In this document: positions 60,869-64,000 of the stretch, piece by piece
Layout: each line of letters starts with the position of its first letter
Numbering within the stretch: position 1 is the stretch's first letter
DNA from: CAWJEL01 sp964647255
Lineage (GTDB): Bacteria > Chloroflexota > Anaerolineae > CG2-30-64-16
Length of the DNA: 64,000 nt
Direction of reading: 5' to 3'
Assembly (NCBI GenBank): GCA_964647255.1
Contig: CAZYGI010000008.1
Location: forward strand, 19,947-83,946
Notes under the pieces: model-generated
The model's database searches: none
Told to the model about the DNA's origin: nothing
The model's input: the letters and a program-made list of their open reading frames with translations, nothing else
Program-made: the position numbers and the translations under genes

Positions 60869-61705
60869 ATGGGACACACATTTTCTGCCCTCACAACTGA
60901 CATCCGCATCATCATCAAAGGCGCGGGCGACCTGGCGACGGGGGTGGCCTACCGCCTGTGGCGGGCCGGCTTCCCGGTGGCGCTGACCGAGCTGGCGCAG
61001 CCGCTCGCCATCCGTCGCGCCGCGGTCTTCGCGGAGGCGGTCTATGCCGGCAGGGTCGTCCTGGAAGGGATCGAGGCCCGGCGGGTCGAGGATCCGGCCC
61101 AGGCCGAAGCGGCCTGGCAGGCCGGCGTCCTCCCCGTGCTGGTGGACGCGACCCCGGCGCTGATCGCCGCGCTGCGGCCAGAGGTCATCGTGGACGGCAT
61201 CATGGCGAAGTGCAACACCGGCACGAGCATCACCGACGCGCCGCTGGTGGTCGCGCTCGGCCCTGGCTTCGTCGCCGGCCGCGATGTCCACGCGATCATC
61301 GAGACCGCCCGCGGGCACTTCCTGGGCCGTGCGTTGTGGGAAGGGGCGGCGCAGGAGAACACCGGTGTGCCCGGCGAGGTCGGCGGCCAATCGCGCAAAA
61401 GGGTGGTGTATCCGCCGTGCACAGGTGTCTTTCAGGCGGCGGTGACCATCGGCACGCTGGTGCGCGAAGGGGATGTGCTGGGCCACGTGGACGGCATCCC
61501 CGTGCCCGCTCCCACCTCCGGCGTCGTGCGCGGCCTGCTCCACGACGGCCTGCCCGTGACGCCCACGCTGAAGATTGGCGACGTGGACCCGCGCGGGGTC
61601 GTCGAACACTGCTTCACCGTCTCGGACAAGGCCCTCGCCATCGGCGGCGGGGTGTTGGAGGCGATTATGACGCATTTGACGGGCCGAGCCTCTCGGCGAC
61701 TGTAA
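60869..61705 (+). CDS. yqeB: YqeB / EF2563-family selenium-dependent molybdenum hydroxylase system protein
   Basis: A 278-residue protein beginning TTDIRIIIKGAGDLATGVAY (a Rossmann-type GAGD motif) with characteristic VIVDGIMAKCNTGTSI, VALGPGFVAGRDVHAIIETA and PPCTGVFQAAVTIG stretches. YqeB is a marker of selenium-dependent molybdenum hydroxylases and is thought to help mature their labile selenium-containing cofactor; the precise step is not established. The link is supported by ygfK and the hydroxylase small subunit in the same window. It begins 138 bases after the synthetase, past the palindrome cluster. Confidence 0.88.
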   Translation: MGHTFSALTTDIRIIIKGAGDLATGVAYRLWRAGFPVALTELAQPLAIRRAAVFAEAVYAGRVVLEGIEARRVEDPAQAEAAWQAGVLPVLVDATPALIAALRPEVIVDGIMAKCNTGTSITDAPLVVALGPGFVAGRDVHAIIETARGHFLGRALWEGAAQENTGVPGEVGGQSRKRVVYPPCTGVFQAAVTIGTLVREGDVLGHVDGIPVPAPTSGVVRGLLHDGLPVTPTLKIGDVDPRGVVEHCFTVSDKALAIGGGVLEAIMTHLTGRASRRL

Positions 61706-61711
61706 GTCGCA

Positions 61712-61759
61712 GCTACCTTTGCGAAGTCAGTCCACGAAGGTGGACTTCGCGATGGTAGC
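61712..61759. repeat. Nested inverted repeat before hisC
   Basis: GCTACC/GGTAGC (61712, 61754) encloses GCGAAGTC/GACTTCGC (61721, 61743), with an alternative inner hairpin GTCCAC-gaag-GTGGAC (61730-61745). Its centre (GAAG/CTTC) resembles the family at 58581. Confidence 0.6.
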
Positions 61760-61803
61760 CGTGACCTCGGTCGCCAGGTTTCTGCCGCAAAGGAGAACTC
61801 ATC

Positions 61804-62895
61804 ATGCCATTCATCCATCAACAACGCGGCCTGGCCGCCATCAAGCCCTACGTGCCGGGCAAGCCCATCGAGGAAGTGCAGCGCGAGTACGGGCTGACCG
61901 ACATCGTCAAGCTGGCGTCCAATGAAAACCCGTTGGGGCCATCCCCAAAAGTGGTGGCCGCACTCCAGGCGGCCCTGCCCGAGCTGAACTTCTACCCCGA
62001 TGCACAGGCATACGCCCTCTGCCGGGCCATCGCGGCGCGGTACAGCGTGGCGCCCGACATGGTGCGAGTCGGCAACGGCGCCGACGGGCTGATCCGCGAG
62101 CTGTGCGTGTCGTACCTGGCCGACGACGACGAGGTGCTGACCAGCGTCTCATCGTTCCCGGTCTACGACATCAGCGCGGCGGTGATGCGAGGCCGGCTGG
62201 TCAAGACGCCGCTGCGCGACCTGCGCTTCGACCTCGAGGCCATCGCCGCGGCCATCACCGGCCGCACCCGGCTGATCTTCCTCTGCAACCCCAACAACCC
62301 GACGGGAACCATCGTCACGTCGGATGAGGTGGCCGCGTTCATGCGCCGCGTGCCGGATAGCGCCATCGTGGTCTTCGACGAGGCGTACCATGAGTTCGTG
62401 GATGCGCCGGAGTATGGCGAGGGCTTGGCTTATGTCAAAGGGGGCCGTCGCAACGTGATCGTCCTGCGCACCTTCTCCAAGGCCTACGGCATCGCCGGCA
62501 TCCGCCTGGGCTACGGCATCGCTCATCCCGACCTGCTGGCCCCGCTGCGCGCGTCCACCGAGTCCTTCCCGGTGAACCGGCTGGCGCAGGTTGCCGGCCT
62601 GGCTGCGCTGGAGGACGATGCGTTCATGGCGCGCACCGTGGCGGTCAACGCGGCCGGCCGGGCCCAACTCTATCGCGAGTTCGACCGCCTGGGCCTGCCC
62701 TACGCGCCGAGCCACACCAACTTCATCCTGGTGCATATCGGCCCCGAGGCCAAAACGGTCTACCAGGAGTTGCTGAAGCGCGGCGTCATCGTCCGTCCCT
62801 GCACGGGGTATGATTTGCCGGAGCACCTGCGGGTCAGCATCGGCACGGAGGCGCAAAACGCCCGGTTCATCGCGGCGCTGGAGGCTGTGCTTTGA
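61804..62895 (+). CDS. hisC: HisC-family aminotransferase (histidinol-phosphate or aromatic)
   Basis: A 363-residue fold-type I PLP enzyme. Hallmarks are VKLASNENPLGPSP at the N-terminus, FLCNPNNPTGTIVTSDEV, the PLP lysine in RTFSKAYGIAGIRLGYG, and the end EHLRVSIGTEAQNARFIAAL. By sequence it belongs with histidinol-phosphate aminotransferases, but many such enzymes also accept aromatic amino acids, and here no other his genes are near. Next to IOR and the acyl-CoA synthetase, transamination of Trp/Phe/Tyr to the aryl-2-oxoacid would complete a fermentation pathway (inference). AAAGGAG precedes the ATG. Confidence 0.88.
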   Translation: MPFIHQQRGLAAIKPYVPGKPIEEVQREYGLTDIVKLASNENPLGPSPKVVAALQAALPELNFYPDAQAYALCRAIAARYSVAPDMVRVGNGADGLIRELCVSYLADDDEVLTSVSSFPVYDISAAVMRGRLVKTPLRDLRFDLEAIAAAITGRTRLIFLCNPNNPTGTIVTSDEVAAFMRRVPDSAIVVFDEAYHEFVDAPEYGEGLAYVKGGRRNVIVLRTFSKAYGIAGIRLGYGIAHPDLLAPLRASTESFPVNRLAQVAGLAALEDDAFMARTVAVNAAGRAQLYREFDRLGLPYAPSHTNFILVHIGPEAKTVYQELLKRGVIVRPCTGYDLPEHLRVSIGTEAQNARFIAALEAVL

Positions 62896-62933
62896 TCAAG
62901 CGCGGGACGCAGATAGATGCCAAAGGTGAAAGC

Positions 62934-63653
62934 ATGGACTATGACGTCTACAATCGCGAGGAAAGATACCTCTGTTCACACCTGTTCCGGCTTCTCCACG
63001 AACCAGTGGATAGCTATTATGCCCTGCGAACGTTCGTCGGTGATAGTGGTAAGCTTTCATCGTTTCGCATTTTCGCAGAAGTTGCATTGATCAGAGACGC
63101 CTACTTTATTCGATGCCCCGATGCCGTATCGTTCATGGATGACATGGTTCGCCTGATCATGCGCCAGGAATCTGTCCAGGAGTGCCGATTGTTTTCTGAG
63201 CTGCCGGAGGATTTGCGAGATTGGCGGAAGACACATCCCAAACAGATTAAGCTGAAAGCAGGCAGTCAGTTGGCACTCGGTGAACGCACTGTATACGGAG
63301 CGATGCAAGGCATGTTCAATGCCAAACCAGATCTCGTGATTTGCCTGAAAAACGCGATTCTGGTGTACGAAGCGAAGTTCACGTTGGGCTTTGATACAGA
63401 ACAGATCGGGCGCGCCAAAAAGATCGCAGAGATTTGGGCGAAGTTGTTGCATCACGATCTTGGCTTTGAGCGTGAGCCAGAGGTTCAGGTTCGTACACTC
63501 GGCCTTTCCAAGTTCTCACCAGACATCTCCTGGGAAACCATTTCCTTCATCGCGGAACAAGTATACCCAGCCAACGACAGAACACGGATTGCGCTTACGA
63601 ATGCGATAAGACCGCCGGAAAGCCTGCGGGTTGCAAGATCAAGTGCGTTGTAA
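62934..63653 (+). CDS. PD-(D/E)XK nuclease-like protein of lower GC
   Basis: A 239-residue protein of no family I can name. Its centre has the restriction-endonuclease-like core D133 (KPDLVICLKN), then E146-A-K148 (AILVYEAKFT), and a downstream glutamine (TEQIGRAKKI): the D-x12-E-x-K arrangement of PD-(D/E)XK enzymes. The start at 62934 has AAGGTG. Codon use and base content are closer to 50% GC than the 65-70% of the neighbours, suggesting recent transfer. No methylase or toxin-antitoxin partner is beside it. A catabolic operon is an odd place for it. Confidence 0.6.
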   Translation: MDYDVYNREERYLCSHLFRLLHEPVDSYYALRTFVGDSGKLSSFRIFAEVALIRDAYFIRCPDAVSFMDDMVRLIMRQESVQECRLFSELPEDLRDWRKTHPKQIKLKAGSQLALGERTVYGAMQGMFNAKPDLVICLKNAILVYEAKFTLGFDTEQIGRAKKIAEIWAKLLHHDLGFEREPEVQVRTLGLSKFSPDISWETISFIAEQVYPANDRTRIALTNAIRPPESLRVARSSAL

Positions 63654-63693
63654 CTCGCAGACAAAGCATCAAATCACTCGCTTTGTCTCAAAT

Positions 63694-64000
63694 ATGAGAA
63701 TCACTTTCACCATCAACACCACCCCCGTCACCGTCGAAACTGACCCGGTGCGGACCCTGCTCGAAGTCCTGCGCGAGGACCTGGGCCTGACCGGCACGAA
63801 GCAGGGCTGCGACCTGGAAGGCGAGTGCGGCGCGTGCACCGTGCTGCTCGACGGCCGGCCCGTGCGCTCGTGCCTGACGCCCATCGGCAAGGTCGCCGGC
63901 CGACGCGTGGAGACGGTGGAGGGGCTGGCACACCTCTCCCCAACACCCCCTCCCCTGCGAGGGGAGGGGGCAGGGGGTGGGGACGCGCCGCTGCCCGAAC
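63694..64000 (+). CDS. Molybdenum hydroxylase (xanthine dehydrogenase-type) 2Fe-2S small subunit, partial
   Basis: The first 102 codons of a CoxS/XdhC-type iron-sulfur subunit. The plant-type 2Fe-2S motif is GCDLEGECGACTVLLDG with RSC following, after the beta-grasp start TFTINTTPVTVETDPVRTLL. The gene runs off the right edge. A repeat-like segment (63932-63983) is read in frame where family members go straight from VEGLA to a short helix. It is probably the hydroxylase served by YgfK and YqeB. Confidence 0.88.
   Translation, partial: MRITFTINTTPVTVETDPVRTLLEVLREDLGLTGTKQGCDLEGECGACTVLLDGRPVRSCLTPIGKVAGRRVETVEGLAHLSPTPPPLRGEGAGGGDAPLPE
63932..63983. repeat. CCCCTCCCCTGCGAGGGGAGGGG palindrome in frame in the 2Fe-2S subunit
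   Basis: CCCCTCCC and GGGGAGGG arms around CTGCGA, with outer CCCAACACCCCC / GGGGGTGGGG, translated in frame as SPTPPPLRGEGAGGG between conserved VEGLA and the following acidic residues. Confidence 0.65.

Noticed and set aside
61804..62895. hisC as part of a histidine biosynthesis operon
   Set aside because: No other his genes adjoin it; the neighbours are indolepyruvate oxidoreductase, synthetase and hydroxylase genes.

Overview
The window is a GC-rich, gene-dense bacterial chromosome segment with no rRNA, tRNA or CRISPR array that I could see. The mix of genes suggests a chemoheterotrophic member of the Chloroflexota (Anaerolineae/Caldilineae-like). The signs are very large LamG/thrombospondin-3 surface proteins, a GldF-GldG fusion with a DUF4340 protein, ADP-forming acyl-CoA synthetase plus indolepyruvate oxidoreductase, and many short dispersed repeats. 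The taxonomic call is inference.

Layout. (1) 1-17,038, minus strand: a 7TM sensor kinase, a NarL-type response regulator, a small receiver-like protein and then a giant secreted protein of more than 4,698 residues that runs off the left edge. (2) 17.2-30.5 kb: accessory genes, namely a YqhA-type membrane protein, DNA photolyase, a pRiA4b-type protein, a Gly/Leu-repeat protein interrupted by an in-frame amber codon, an ABC-2/Gld-type export system, a GNAT acetyltransferase, MscL, a hydantoinase/oxoprolinase and a protein with a Lys-Pro tail. (3) 30.7-41.4 kb, plus strand: a GntR regulator, a complete BMP-type (nucleoside/purine-like) ABC importer, a six-cysteine small protein, a DUF4922/HIT-like protein and the YgfK oxidoreductase. 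(4) 41.8-54.7 kb, minus strand: larA-family racemase, livKHMGF importer, glcF, a glcD-glcE fusion, a dihydropyrimidinase and a HAD-HD fusion. (5) 55.0-64 kb, plus strand: IclR regulator, iorA, iorB, ADP-forming acyl-CoA synthetase, YqeB, HisC-like aminotransferase, a PD-(D/E)XK-like protein of lower GC, and the start of a molybdenum hydroxylase small subunit.

How they fit together. YgfK, dihydropyrimidinase, YqeB and the xanthine dehydrogenase-type subunit are known companions in selenium-dependent molybdenum hydroxylase (purine/hydantoin breakdown) clusters, and the BMP importer would bring in the substrate. A second theme is 2-hydroxy/2-oxo acid breakdown: LarA (epimerise), GlcDEF (oxidise), HisC (transaminate), IorAB (oxidative decarboxylation to acyl-CoA) and the synthetase (ATP formation). 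larA and iclR have divergent, well-formed promoters, each followed by a similar operator-like site, so one IclR protein may control both arms.

The most unusual feature is repeats. At least three families of short dispersed repeats lie between genes, and several copies are read in frame inside genes (giant protein, ygfK, iorA, iorB, the acyl-CoA synthetase, the 2Fe-2S subunit), mostly where an inter-domain linker or a terminus is expected.
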